DNA of 64,000 nt from Micromonospora parathelypteridis (GTDB lineage Bacteria; Actinomycetota; Actinomycetes; Mycobacteriales; Micromonosporaceae). The translations under genes were made by a program, and so were the position numbers. The stretch is taken from assembly GCF_014201145.1 (NCBI RefSeq), contig NZ_JACHDP010000001.1:1364001-1428000 (forward strand), written 5' to 3'. Positions 56,648 to 64,000 of this stretch are shown here, one piece after another. Each line of letters starts with the position of its first letter. The stretch's first letter is position 1. Under the pieces are notes generated by a model that saw only the letters and a list, made by a program, of their open reading frames with translations, did no database searches and was not told where the DNA came from.

Positions 56648-57676
56648 TCAGCTGCCGAAGAAGACCTCGGCCTCGGCGTACCGCTCCAGCGGCACGGTCT
56701 TCAGCTCGCGGGTGGCCTCGGCCAGCGGCACCCGGACGATGTCCGTGCTCTGCATCGCGACCATCTTGCCCCAGTCGCCGTCGTTGACCGCGTCGATGGC
56801 CTGCAGGCCCAGGCGGGTGGCGAGCACCCGGTCGAAGGCGGTCGGGGTGCCACCGCGCTGGATGTGGCCCAGCACCACGGTGCGGGCCTCCTTGCCGGTC
56901 TTGGCCTCCAGCTGCTCGGCGAGCCACTGGCCGATGCCGCCGAGGCGGACGTGGCCGAACGAGTCCAGCTCCTGGTTGGCGAGGACCATCTGGCCGTCCA
57001 GCGGCTGGGCGCCCTCGGCGACAACCACGATCGGGGCGTACTGGTGCTGGAAGCGCTTCTCGACGTAGCCGGCCACCTGGTCGACGTCGAACTGCCGCTC
57101 CGGCAGCAGGATCACGTTGGCGCCGCCGGCCAGGCCGGCGTGCAGGGCGATCCAGCCGGCGTGCCGGCCCATCACCTCGACGACCAGGGTGCGGTGGTGG
57201 CTCTCCGCGGTGGTGTGCAGGCGGTCGATGGCCTCCATCGCGATGTTGACCGCGGTGTCGAAGCCGAAGGTGTAGTCGGTGGCGCCGAGGTCGTTGTCGA
57301 TCGTCTTCGGCACGCCGACCACGTGCACGCCCAGCTCGAAGAGCTTGGTGGCCACGCCGAGGGTGTCCTCGCCGCCGATCGCGATCAGCGCGTCCACGCC
57401 CTGCTCGGCGAGGTTGTCCTTGATCCGCTCGACGCCGTTCTCGATCTTGAACGGGTTGGTACGGGACGAGCCGAGGATGGTGCCGCCACGGGGCAGGATG
57501 CCACGGACGTCAGCGATGCCCAGGGGCCGGGACAGGCCCTCCAGCGGGCCCTTCCAGCCGTCCCGGAAGCCCACGAACTCGTGACCGTAAGTGGCGACGC
57601 CCTTGCGGACCACCGCCCGGATGACCGCGTTGAGACCGGGGCAGTCGCCGCCGCCGGTGAGCACGCCGATACGCAT
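56648..57676 (-). CDS. pfkA: 6-phosphofructokinase, residues of the PPi-dependent type
   Basis: Glycolytic enzyme of 342 residues. It opens MRIGVLTGGGDCPGLN, carries VPKTIDNDL and the fructose-6-phosphate motif VEVMGRHAGWIAL. Two residues separate ATP- from PPi-users: position 104 is Asp (GGEDT) and 124 is Lys (PKTIDND), the combination of PPi-dependent actinobacterial enzymes such as that of Amycolatopsis methanolica. The enzyme may therefore use pyrophosphate and be reversible. The ATG at 57676 follows GGAGGA at ten bases. Confidence 0.93.
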   Translation of the reverse strand: MRIGVLTGGGDCPGLNAVIRAVVRKGVATYGHEFVGFRDGWKGPLEGLSRPLGIADVRGILPRGGTILGSSRTNPFKIENGVERIKDNLAEQGVDALIAIGGEDTLGVATKLFELGVHVVGVPKTIDNDLGATDYTFGFDTAVNIAMEAIDRLHTTAESHHRTLVVEVMGRHAGWIALHAGLAGGANVILLPERQFDVDQVAGYVEKRFQHQYAPIVVVAEGAQPLDGQMVLANQELDSFGHVRLGGIGQWLAEQLEAKTGKEARTVVLGHIQRGGTPTAFDRVLATRLGLQAIDAVNDGDWGKMVAMQSTDIVRVPLAEATRELKTVPLERYAEAEVFFGS

Positions 57677-57845
57677 GATCCGCTCATCCTCCTGGAGCAT
57701 CAGGTAAAGCCCGATTTGCCCCAGGATATGTGTCAGGTCAGACCATCGGCGCCGTTGCCGGCCCGGGGCGGGCCGTCACTGCGCACTGTAGTCGGCCCGC
57801 TGGTACGGCGACAGCGCGCCCCGGGCGAGGGCCCACGATCGCCGC

Positions 57846-58349
57846 TCAGAAGGTGACCTCGTTGTTCTCGCCGACACTGGGCGGCTGGCCGGTGACCGCG
57901 GCCTTCGCGTAGCCGAGCAGGTTGACCACGGCGCTGCTCGGCGAGTCCCAGTACTCGGCCGAGCTGGCGTGCACCTTGATCAACGTGAGGCCGGGGGTGT
58001 CCAGCCCACCGGGAAACCACGCCTTGAGCAGCGGGTTCCACAGTTGCTCGGCACGGGCGCGATCGAGCCCTTCGGTGGCGGTGCCGGAGATCGACACCCA
58101 GGCGTGGTGCTTCTGGTCGGAGAAGGCGACGTTGACCTCCGGGTTCACCCGGAGCTGGCGGACCTTGGCCGAGTCGGCGGAGGCGAAGAACCACAGATCG
58201 CCGTCGAACTCGACCTCCTGGAGCCCCATCGGCCGGCTCACCTGCCGCCCGTCCAGAGCGATCGTGGTGAGCATGCAGATCCGCGCGGCCCGGGCCAGCT
58301 CGGTCACCCGGGCGCGGGCCTCGGCGGCGCTGGTCGGCTGGTTGCTCAT
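57846..58349 (-). CDS. Pyridoxamine 5'-phosphate oxidase-fold protein (general stress type)
   Basis: Split-barrel flavin or F420-binding fold protein of 167 residues. It resembles the general stress protein 26 group: CMLTTIALDGRQVSRPMGLQEVEFDGDLWFFAS, KVRQLRVNPEVNVAFSD, then WVSISGTATEG and IKVHASSAEYWDSP. The ligand (FMN or F420) is not evident. The ATG follows GAGGGAG. A 169-base gap without a gene separates it from pfkA. Confidence 0.88.
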   Translation of the reverse strand: MSNQPTSAAEARARVTELARAARICMLTTIALDGRQVSRPMGLQEVEFDGDLWFFASADSAKVRQLRVNPEVNVAFSDQKHHAWVSISGTATEGLDRARAEQLWNPLLKAWFPGGLDTPGLTLIKVHASSAEYWDSPSSAVVNLLGYAKAAVTGQPPSVGENNEVTF

Positions 58350-58438
58350 GGCACACTCCCTCGGCTCGGCTGGTCGAACCGATGCCCGGGACAGAACCGG
58401 TCAAACCTACGACAGTACGACCGCCACTCAACGGTTCG

Positions 58439-58942
58439 TCAGCGCCCGCCAGCTGTCATCGCCCGCCAGCGGGCCAGATTGTGCCGGGCGTCGACCAGCG
58501 CGTCGTGCCGGGCCGCGTCCGCGTCCGGCAGGGACGGCCGACCACGGTCGTCCCAGAGCTGCCGCAGCTCCTTGGTGTAGCGGGGAATCTCCCGGGGCAG
58601 CGCCGGCATCGCACCCCAGAGCTGGGCGAGCACCACGTGGTCGTACGCGGCGAACCAGGCCCACAGCTCCAGCTGCTCCCCCGGCCGGTCCCGGATCGGC
58701 TCGACCAGGAAGTCGTACAGGTCGTCGCGGATGCGCTCGCGTGAGCGCCAGGCCCGGTCCGCCGGGGAGGGCAGCTTGTCCAGCACGTTGCGCCGGACCC
58801 AGGGCACGGCGCGGGAATCGTCGAACTCGGTGGAGACCGCGTAGAACTCACGGCCGTACTCGTCGACGACACCGATCGAGACGAGGTCGACGGTTGTGCC
58901 GTCCTCGATGAACTCGCAGTCGTAGAAGTAGCGGTAGACCAT
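58439..58942 (-). CDS. DEDDh 3'-5' exonuclease-family protein
   Basis: Protein of 167 residues with RNase H-fold exonuclease motifs: YFYDCEFIEDG (Asp and Glu of motif I), AAYDHVVLAQL (motif II Asp) and RHDALVDARHNLARW (motif III His and Asp). It resembles the polyadenylate-specific 3'-exoribonuclease described from actinobacteria. I prefer the ATG at 58942, nine bases after GAGG; an ATG at 58951 adds three residues. It lies 89 bases downstream of no close gene on its strand. Confidence 0.85.
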   Translation of the reverse strand: MVYRYFYDCEFIEDGTTVDLVSIGVVDEYGREFYAVSTEFDDSRAVPWVRRNVLDKLPSPADRAWRSRERIRDDLYDFLVEPIRDRPGEQLELWAWFAAYDHVVLAQLWGAMPALPREIPRYTKELRQLWDDRGRPSLPDADAARHDALVDARHNLARWRAMTAGGR

Positions 58943-59214
58943 TCCGGCCATCCTCGCCCACCGCCGCGCGGCCGTGCCCGGCGGGGGCCTGCCCCGACGC
59001 TGGCGGCGGGCCGGTCCGGCACCTCAGCCAACGGTACGCAGCAGCTCGCGACGGTCACGGAAGTGCTTCGAGGGGTGTACAGCAAGCGACCGGACCGTCA
59101 TGATCTGATGTGTACCGCTACCGGACGCCGAATCGGTGTCAGTTCACCTTGTCAGGGCCATGAGGTTCACCCGGTGAGCGAGTTTGTGGTCCATGACCGG
59201 GGAGGGGTTGGGCC

Positions 59215-59907
59215 GTGGAGATGCGCCTGCCGGAGCCGGGTGACGCGCTCACGGGTGTCGAGATGTTCGCCGGCCTGGAGCCCGAGGTGCGGCAGCGCGT
59301 CATCGCCGCCGCCGTCCCGCGCACCTACCGCAAGGGCCAGCTGCTCTTCGTGGAGAACGACCCGGGCGAGTCGCTGATCGTGCTGCGCCGCGGCGCGGTG
59401 GCCGTCTTTCGCACCGCACCCACCGGCGAGCGGGCCGTGCTGTCGGTGATCCGTCCACCGGACGTGCTCGGCGAGGTCTCCCTGCTCGACGCGTCCACCC
59501 GGTCCGCCTCGGCCGAGGCCATTGAGGACTGCGCGGCGCTCGCGCTCTCGCGGGGCGCGTTCATGGAGCTGGTGCACTCCAACCCCCGCATCCTGGACGC
59601 GGTGATGCGCTCGCTGGGCGGGCTGATCCGCCGGCTCACCGAGCAGAACGCCGACCACGTCTTCCTCGACCTGCCCGGTCGGGTGGCCAAGACGCTGGTC
59701 CGGTTGGCCGGCGAGAGCCAGGCGCCGATGATCACGATCGAGCTCAACCAGAGCCAGCTGGCCGAGATGGCCGGCGGTTCCCGGCAGAGCGTCAACCAGG
59801 CGATCGGCTCCTTCGCCAGCCGTGGTTGGCTGCGTACCGAAGGTCGCCGGATCGTGGTGACCGACGTGGCCGCACTGCGCCGCCGCGCCGGCATGAACGA
59901 CCGCTGA
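59215..59907 (+). CDS. CRP/FNR-family transcriptional regulator
   Basis: Regulator of 230 residues. The cNMP-binding barrel covers residues 15-125 (KGQLLFVENDPGESLIVL, then GEVSLLDASTRSASAEA in the phosphate-cassette position). The long C-helix leads to a winged HTH with NQSQLAEMAGGSRQSVNQAI. The cassette keeps GE and R-S-A, so cAMP binding is possible. The start is GTG 59215; ATG 59221 is an alternative. The 58952-59214 gap holds GGTGTCAGTTCACC (59135-59148), a small palindrome that might be an autoregulatory site, and no gene. A cyclase-domain gene lies nearby at 60389. Confidence 0.92.
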   Translation: MEMRLPEPGDALTGVEMFAGLEPEVRQRVIAAAVPRTYRKGQLLFVENDPGESLIVLRRGAVAVFRTAPTGERAVLSVIRPPDVLGEVSLLDASTRSASAEAIEDCAALALSRGAFMELVHSNPRILDAVMRSLGGLIRRLTEQNADHVFLDLPGRVAKTLVRLAGESQAPMITIELNQSQLAEMAGGSRQSVNQAIGSFASRGWLRTEGRRIVVTDVAALRRRAGMNDR

Positions 59908-59943
59908 CCCGCACACCACCCGAGGACGCCCCCGGCAACGGGT

Positions 59944-59977
59944 GAGGCCGGCAGACCCCCACGGGTCCGCCGGCCTC
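59944..59977. terminator. Bidirectional hairpin between the CRP gene and the small protein gene
   Basis: GAGGCCGGCAGACC (59944-59957) pairs with GGTCCGCCGGCCTC (59964-59977) with one internal mismatch and a six-base loop. It fills the convergent gap. Confidence 0.75.
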
Positions 59978-59987
59978 ATCCGGCCGA

Positions 59988-60251
59988 TCAGTTGCCGTTG
60001 TCGTCGGCCGGCGGCGCGCCCGGCCCCGGGCCGATCTTCTTCGGATCGGTCGGCTTAGCGGTCGTGGACGTGGACGTGCTCGACGAGGTGGTCGTGGTCT
60101 CCCCCGACCCGCCCCCCTGACCTTCAGGCTCTTCCACCATGCCCTGCTCCTCAAGTTCGGCGAGAGTGACCGCATCGACGTCGATCGTGTCGCCCGGAGC
60201 CCACCGCATACCACCCGGATCGGTCCACGAGGCGGACAGTCGTACCTGCAC
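59988..60251 (-). CDS. Small acidic hypothetical protein, 87 residues
   Basis: I do not recognise a characterised family. Residues 1-45 look like a small beta domain (VRLSASWTDPGGMRWAPGD, then LAELEEQGMVEE). A Gly/Ser/Thr-rich run and a Pro/Asp-rich acidic tail follow. There is no signal peptide or membrane helix. GTG 60251 follows GGGAGAG at good spacing, which sets the start inside a longer open frame. It is divergent from the cyclase gene. Confidence 0.7.
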   Translation of the reverse strand: MQVRLSASWTDPGGMRWAPGDTIDVDAVTLAELEEQGMVEEPEGQGGGSGETTTTSSSTSTSTTAKPTDPKKIGPGPGAPPADDNGN

Positions 60252-60388
60252 GGCACTCTCCCTGACATGAAACTTCCTGATACGGAACACTAACTCCGAC
60301 CGATCGATGACGTGGCCCGCCCGCACGTCGGGTAGCCGACTGGCCGGGGCCGCCGCGATACTGACCCCTCTCGCCCACGGAGCTGAAC

Positions 60389-63300
60389 ATCGACCTCAGG
60401 TGTGGACACTGCGCCCGCGCGGCCGGGCCGGACGACCGCTTCTGCGGTGGGTGTGGCCAGCCGCTCGCGGTCAACTGCGCGCACTGTGGGCACCCCAACA
60501 GCACCGAGGTCAATTTCTGCACCAGCTGCGGTCAACCGCTGCGGGAGCACGTGGTCGTGGTGCAGGAGGACCGGCGCCAGGTCAGCGTGCTCTTCGTCGA
60601 CATCGTCGACTTCACCAGGTACGCGGAACGGGCCGACCCGGAACAGGCCCGCGGCCTGCAGCAGACCTACTTCGCCACGGTGCGACGGATCGTGCACCAG
60701 TACGGCGGGGTGGTCGAGAAGTACATCGGGGACGCGGCGATGGCGCTGTTCGGCGCGCCGGTGGCCACCGACAACGACGCGCTGCGGTGCGTCCGCGCCG
60801 GTCTGGAGCTTCAACGCAGCCTGGCCCACCAGCCCAGCGGCCCGCAGCCGCCGCTCGGCTTCCGGGTCGGCATCGCGACCGGCGAGGCCCTGGTCGACCT
60901 CTCCGCCACCCGCGACGGCGGGCAGGCCTTCGTCACCGGCGACGTGGTCAACACGGCGTCCCGGTTGCAGGCGTTCGCCCCGGCCGGCGGCGTCGTCGTC
61001 GACGAGAGCACCTGGTCGGCCACCCGCCACGAGATGGAGTACGCCGACCAACCGCCGGTCACGCTGCGCGGCCGGTCCGCGGAGAGCCGGATCTGGCTGG
61101 CCGTGCAGGTCCGGCCGCACCGGGACCTGCGCACCGCCGAGCTGACGCCGATGGTGGACCGGGAGCACGAGCGCGGCCTGCTGGTCAACGCGCTGCACCG
61201 GACGGTGACCGAGCGGACCTCCCAGTTGGTGACGGTGTTCGGCCCAGCCGGCGTGGGCAAGAGCCGGCTGTTGCGCGAGCTCGCACGGCACGCCGCAAGC
61301 CTGCCCGGACCTCCGGTCACCTGGCTCGTCGGGCAGTGCCCGCCGTTCGGCGAGAACGTCACCTGGGCCGCGTTGGCGGACATCGTGAAAAATTGGGTGG
61401 GCGTGCCGGAGGTCGACGACCCGGCCGCCCTGCGCGAACGGTTGCGGGCCCGTCTGGGGCAGCTCGCCGACCCGCACGCGACCCGGCTGGCCGAGGCGCT
61501 CGGACCGCTGATCGGCGTACCCGGCGAACGGCTCACCCCCGGCGAGACCGAGGCCTCCTGGCGACGTTTCCTGCTCGCCCTGGCCGCCACCGGTCCGACC
61601 GTGCTGGCCTTCGAGGACATGCACTGGGCGGACCAGGCGATGCTCGCCTTCGTCGAGCAGTTGGGCGCGACGGCGCGCGGCGTACCGCTGCTGGTCGTCG
61701 CGACCGCGCGGCCGGAGCTGCGGGAACGACACCCGGCGTGGACCGCGACGATCAGCGGCGCGATGTCCATCTCGGTGCCGCCGATGCACGACACCGACAT
61801 CGACACGCTCTACTCGCTGCTACTCGGACAGTCCACGCTGCCCACGACCGCGCGCACTCCCCTGATCGAGTTCGCCGACGGCAACCCGCTCTACGCCCAG
61901 GAGTACGCCCGGATGCTGCTCGACGGCGGCCTGCTCGACGCGGTGCGCTCGCCCGCCCGCCTCGACCCCGACGGTGGCGCGGAGATGCCCCGGACGGTGC
62001 AGGCGGTCATCGCCAACCGGCTCGACCTGCTGGACCCGGCCGACCGGGCGGTGCTCCAGGCCGCCGCGGTGGTCGGCGTGCAGTTCTGGGCCGCGCCGGT
62101 GGCGACGGCGCTGGGGCGGCCGGTGGAGTGGGTGGAGCGCGCGCTGGACCGGCTGCAACGGCGTGACCTGGTGTACGAGCAGGACACGTCGACGATGCCC
62201 GGCCAGTCCGAGTACCGGTTCCGGCACATCCTGGTGCGGGACGTCTGCTACCAGCGGCTGCCGAGGGCCGAGCGGGTCCTACGGCACCAGCGCACCGCCG
62301 ACTGGATGGCGCAGCTCAATGACGGCCGACAACACGACCTGGCCGAGGTGCTCGCCAACCATCGGTGGGCCGCCCACGAGATCGCCCGGACCGTCGGGCT
62401 GGACACGGCCCCCTACGCCCCGCCCGCGCGGGCCGCGCTGCACCGGGCGGCCCGCCGGGCGTACGAGCTGCACGCGTTGGACACGGCCGCCGCGCTTGTC
62501 AGTCGGGCGCTGGCCCTCGACGTCGGGCCGGACCCGGCGCTCGAGCTGTTCGACGCGGAGCTGGCGTTCTACCGCGACGGCGACGCGTTCCTGGTCGCTG
62601 GTGGCACGGACACACTCACCCGGCTGGCCGAGCGGCTCACCGCGGGTGGCGACCGGACGGGTGCGGCGCGGGCCTGGACGCTGCTGGCCACCGCCGCGTG
62701 GAGTCGGGCCGACCGTTCCGCGACCCTGCACTGCCTGGACCAGGCGATCGGCATCTACAGCGAGCTACCGGACAGCCAGGAGAAGGCGGGCGCCCTGCTG
62801 GAGCTGGCCCGCGTGCACATGCTCAACGCGGAGACCGACCCGGCGTGCGCCGCGGCCCGGGCCGCGGAGACCCTCGCCGAGCGGCTCCACCTGCGTGAGG
62901 TGCAGGCCAACGCGCGGATCACCCTGGCGGTCGCGCGTTACCTGGCCGGCTCCGCCTCGGCGTACCCGGAGCTGGTCGAGGTGACCGAGCACTGCAGGGT
63001 GGAGCGGCTGACCAGTCGACGTCGGGCGGTGCAGAACCTGGCCTGGGCGTTGCAGGAGGAGGGCGACCTGGCCGGCTCGGCTCGGCTGGTCGACGAGCAG
63101 CTCACCCTCGATCTGGGCGGCGAGCACAGCCTGGCGACCAGCTTCGCCGACCAGTGGGCGCGGGCGTACTACGCGGGTGACTGGACGGCCGCGCTGGCGA
63201 TGGCAGCGGAGTCGACCCGTCGGCCGACCGCGGAGTGGGACCTGCACATCGTGGCGGTCTCCGGCTGGATGCGCGGGCTGGCCGGCGCCGAGCCGGGCGG

Positions 63301-63862
63301 GGCTGCGGGACCGGGCGGGGCGGGGCCGGATCTGGTCGAGCAGGCTCTGGTGGCGGCGCGCCGCAGCGGATTCCATCGGGTGCTGCGCTCCACCCTGGCG
63401 CACGCCGCGCTGTGCCGGGCCGTGCAGGGCCGCCGGGGCGAGGCGATGGAGCTGCTGACCGAGTTGGACGAGGACTGGCGACGGACCCGGATGATCCCGT
63501 TCGCGGAGTGGGTGCCGGCCGTCGGGCACGTCGCCGGGGTACTCGGCGCCGACGCCGCCCGGCTGGTCCGGGAGTTGCTCGACCGGGCCCCCCGGATGAC
63601 CCCGTGGGCCCGCGCCGCCCGCCAGGTCGCCGACGCCACCCTGGCCCGGCACGACGGGGACGCGGCCACCGCCGCGGGCCTGCTGACGTCCGCGTCGGCG
63701 AGCTACGCCCAGATGGCCGACGTGACCGACGAGATCATCACCATGGCCCTGGCGATCGGCCCGCTGGCCGAGATCGACCCACCCGCCGCCGCGACCGCCC
63801 GCGCCCGCCTGCACGACTTCGCCGCCCGGCACCACGCCCCCACCCTGCTCCACCTGCCCTGA
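60389..63862 (+). CDS. Class III nucleotide cyclase-ATPase regulator with N-terminal zinc ribbons
   Basis: Large signalling protein of about 1157 residues. Two zinc ribbons come first (CGHC, CGGC, CAHC, CTSC pairs, eight cysteines). A class III cyclase domain follows: SVLFVDIVDFTRYAE, EKYIGDAAMALFGAP, RVGIATGEALVDLS, GDVVNTASRLQ. Then comes a STAND-type NTPase with Walker A VFGPAGVGKSRLL and Walker B VLAFEDMHWAD, and a long helical TPR-like region. The first ordinary start is GTG 60551, inside the frame and after the ribbons. Upstream there is only ATC at 60389, six bases after GGAG, or CTG 60383, before an in-frame stop at 60362. I place the start at the ATC. Confidence 0.85.
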   Translation: MDLRCGHCARAAGPDDRFCGGCGQPLAVNCAHCGHPNSTEVNFCTSCGQPLREHVVVVQEDRRQVSVLFVDIVDFTRYAERADPEQARGLQQTYFATVRRIVHQYGGVVEKYIGDAAMALFGAPVATDNDALRCVRAGLELQRSLAHQPSGPQPPLGFRVGIATGEALVDLSATRDGGQAFVTGDVVNTASRLQAFAPAGGVVVDESTWSATRHEMEYADQPPVTLRGRSAESRIWLAVQVRPHRDLRTAELTPMVDREHERGLLVNALHRTVTERTSQLVTVFGPAGVGKSRLLRELARHAASLPGPPVTWLVGQCPPFGENVTWAALADIVKNWVGVPEVDDPAALRERLRARLGQLADPHATRLAEALGPLIGVPGERLTPGETEASWRRFLLALAATGPTVLAFEDMHWADQAMLAFVEQLGATARGVPLLVVATARPELRERHPAWTATISGAMSISVPPMHDTDIDTLYSLLLGQSTLPTTARTPLIEFADGNPLYAQEYARMLLDGGLLDAVRSPARLDPDGGAEMPRTVQAVIANRLDLLDPADRAVLQAAAVVGVQFWAAPVATALGRPVEWVERALDRLQRRDLVYEQDTSTMPGQSEYRFRHILVRDVCYQRLPRAERVLRHQRTADWMAQLNDGRQHDLAEVLANHRWAAHEIARTVGLDTAPYAPPARAALHRAARRAYELHALDTAAALVSRALALDVGPDPALELFDAELAFYRDGDAFLVAGGTDTLTRLAERLTAGGDRTGAARAWTLLATAAWSRADRSATLHCLDQAIGIYSELPDSQEKAGALLELARVHMLNAETDPACAAARAAETLAERLHLREVQANARITLAVARYLAGSASAYPELVEVTEHCRVERLTSRRRAVQNLAWALQEEGDLAGSARLVDEQLTLDLGGEHSLATSFADQWARAYYAGDWTAALAMAAESTRRPTAEWDLHIVAVSGWMRGLAGAEPGGAAGPGGAGPDLVEQALVAARRSGFHRVLRSTLAHAALCRAVQGRRGEAMELLTELDEDWRRTRMIPFAEWVPAVGHVAGVLGADAARLVRELLDRAPRMTPWARAARQVADATLARHDGDAATAAGLLTSASASYAQMADVTDEIITMALAIGPLAEIDPPAAATARARLHDFAARHHAPTLLHLP

Positions 63863-63954
63863 GGGCCGCACCCGTCGAGTCAGCCCCTCGATCGCCGGCA
63901 GTTGAGCAGGGCAATGCTCGGCGTGTCGGGTCGCCCAGGTGCCATCGATCATCG

Positions 63955-64000
63955 AGATCGCACTTGTTGAGCAAGAAGGGACAAAGAACCCCCGCCGCGA
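63955..64000. other. Possible left arm of a further GATC-type element, cut by the window edge
   Basis: After the cyclase gene, GATCGCACTTGTTGAGCAA begins at 63955 in a low-coding stretch, resembling the opening arms of hairpins A-F. A matching right arm would lie beyond base 64000. Otherwise I see nothing in 63863-64000. Confidence 0.25.

Noticed and set aside
59135..59148. GGTGTCAGTTCACC as a definite CRP operator
   Set aside because: It is a small palindrome near the regulator gene but too short and unlike the usual TGTGA-N6-TCACA; mentioned only as a possibility.

Overview
The window is high-GC actinobacterial DNA. Gene content points to the family Micromonosporaceae (Micromonospora/Salinispora type): a mraZ-led division and cell-wall cluster next to murT-gatD, a GH18 chitinase with a CBM2, a class F sortase with a DUF4397 protein, a pknL/Rv2175c pair, an ImuA'-ImuB-DnaE2 mutasome, and a carotenoid-glycoside operon. 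The placement is inferred from gene content only. About 52 protein genes are supported, packed tightly and often overlapping by 1-4 bases. I see no tRNA, rRNA, CRISPR array, prophage or insertion sequence.

Layout. 1-9705 (minus): mraZ, rsmH, ftsL-like, ftsI, murE, murF, mraY and a partial ftsW cut by the left edge; murD is not between mraY and ftsW. 10046-13464 (plus): murT-gatD, a VTT membrane protein and a phosphotransferase. 13550-16390 (minus): leuS behind a leader peptide and attenuator. 16827-21673 (plus): MoxR ATPase, DUF58 protein and membrane transglutaminase. 22067-26018 (minus): DUF3040 protein, dinB, a phosphodiesterase-family protein, a methyltransferase and a 58-residue protein. 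26111-32540 (minus): HEPN protein, imuA', imuB, a repeat peptide and dnaE2, downstream of two LexA-type boxes and a 300-base leader with three perfect hairpins. 32984-38308 (plus): ybaK and a carotenoid end-group operon (crtA-like, GNAT, cruF, glycosyltransferase, crtD-like). 38344-39995 (minus): CDP-alcohol phosphotransferase and metF. 40248-45292 (plus, with one minus gene): HTH protein, polyprenyl synthase, Rv2175c-like protein, pknL and endonuclease IV. 45387-50278 (minus): threonine aldolase, class II DAHP synthase, lipoprotein and chitinase. 50447-63862: glutathione peroxidase, F420/NADP oxidoreductase-like protein, GT87 mannosyltransferase, DUF4397 plus sortase, DUF2203, proC, phosphofructokinase with PPi-type residues, a flavin-fold protein, an exonuclease, a CRP regulator, a small protein and a large cyclase-ATPase regulator.

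How the genes work together. The left third builds and modifies peptidoglycan: lipid II precursor synthesis, septal transpeptidation and amidation of the D-Glu residue. Periodic GTGGAG boxes lie on both sides of the mraZ/murT divergent region, so MraZ may control both arms. The 26-33 kb block is an SOS-type mutagenic repair module with an unusual first gene and an unusual spacer peptide. The 33-38 kb block finishes a glycosylated monocyclic-type carotenoid, and a prenyl synthase follows at 40.6 kb.

Most notable non-coding signals: six intergenic hairpins with different arm sequences but the same build, their 5' arms opening at or beside GATC, four of them filling convergent gene junctions; two 29-base duplications of gene 3' ends at two other convergent junctions; the leuS attenuator; and many starts that look leaderless, with a TANNNT box 6-8 bases before the start codon.
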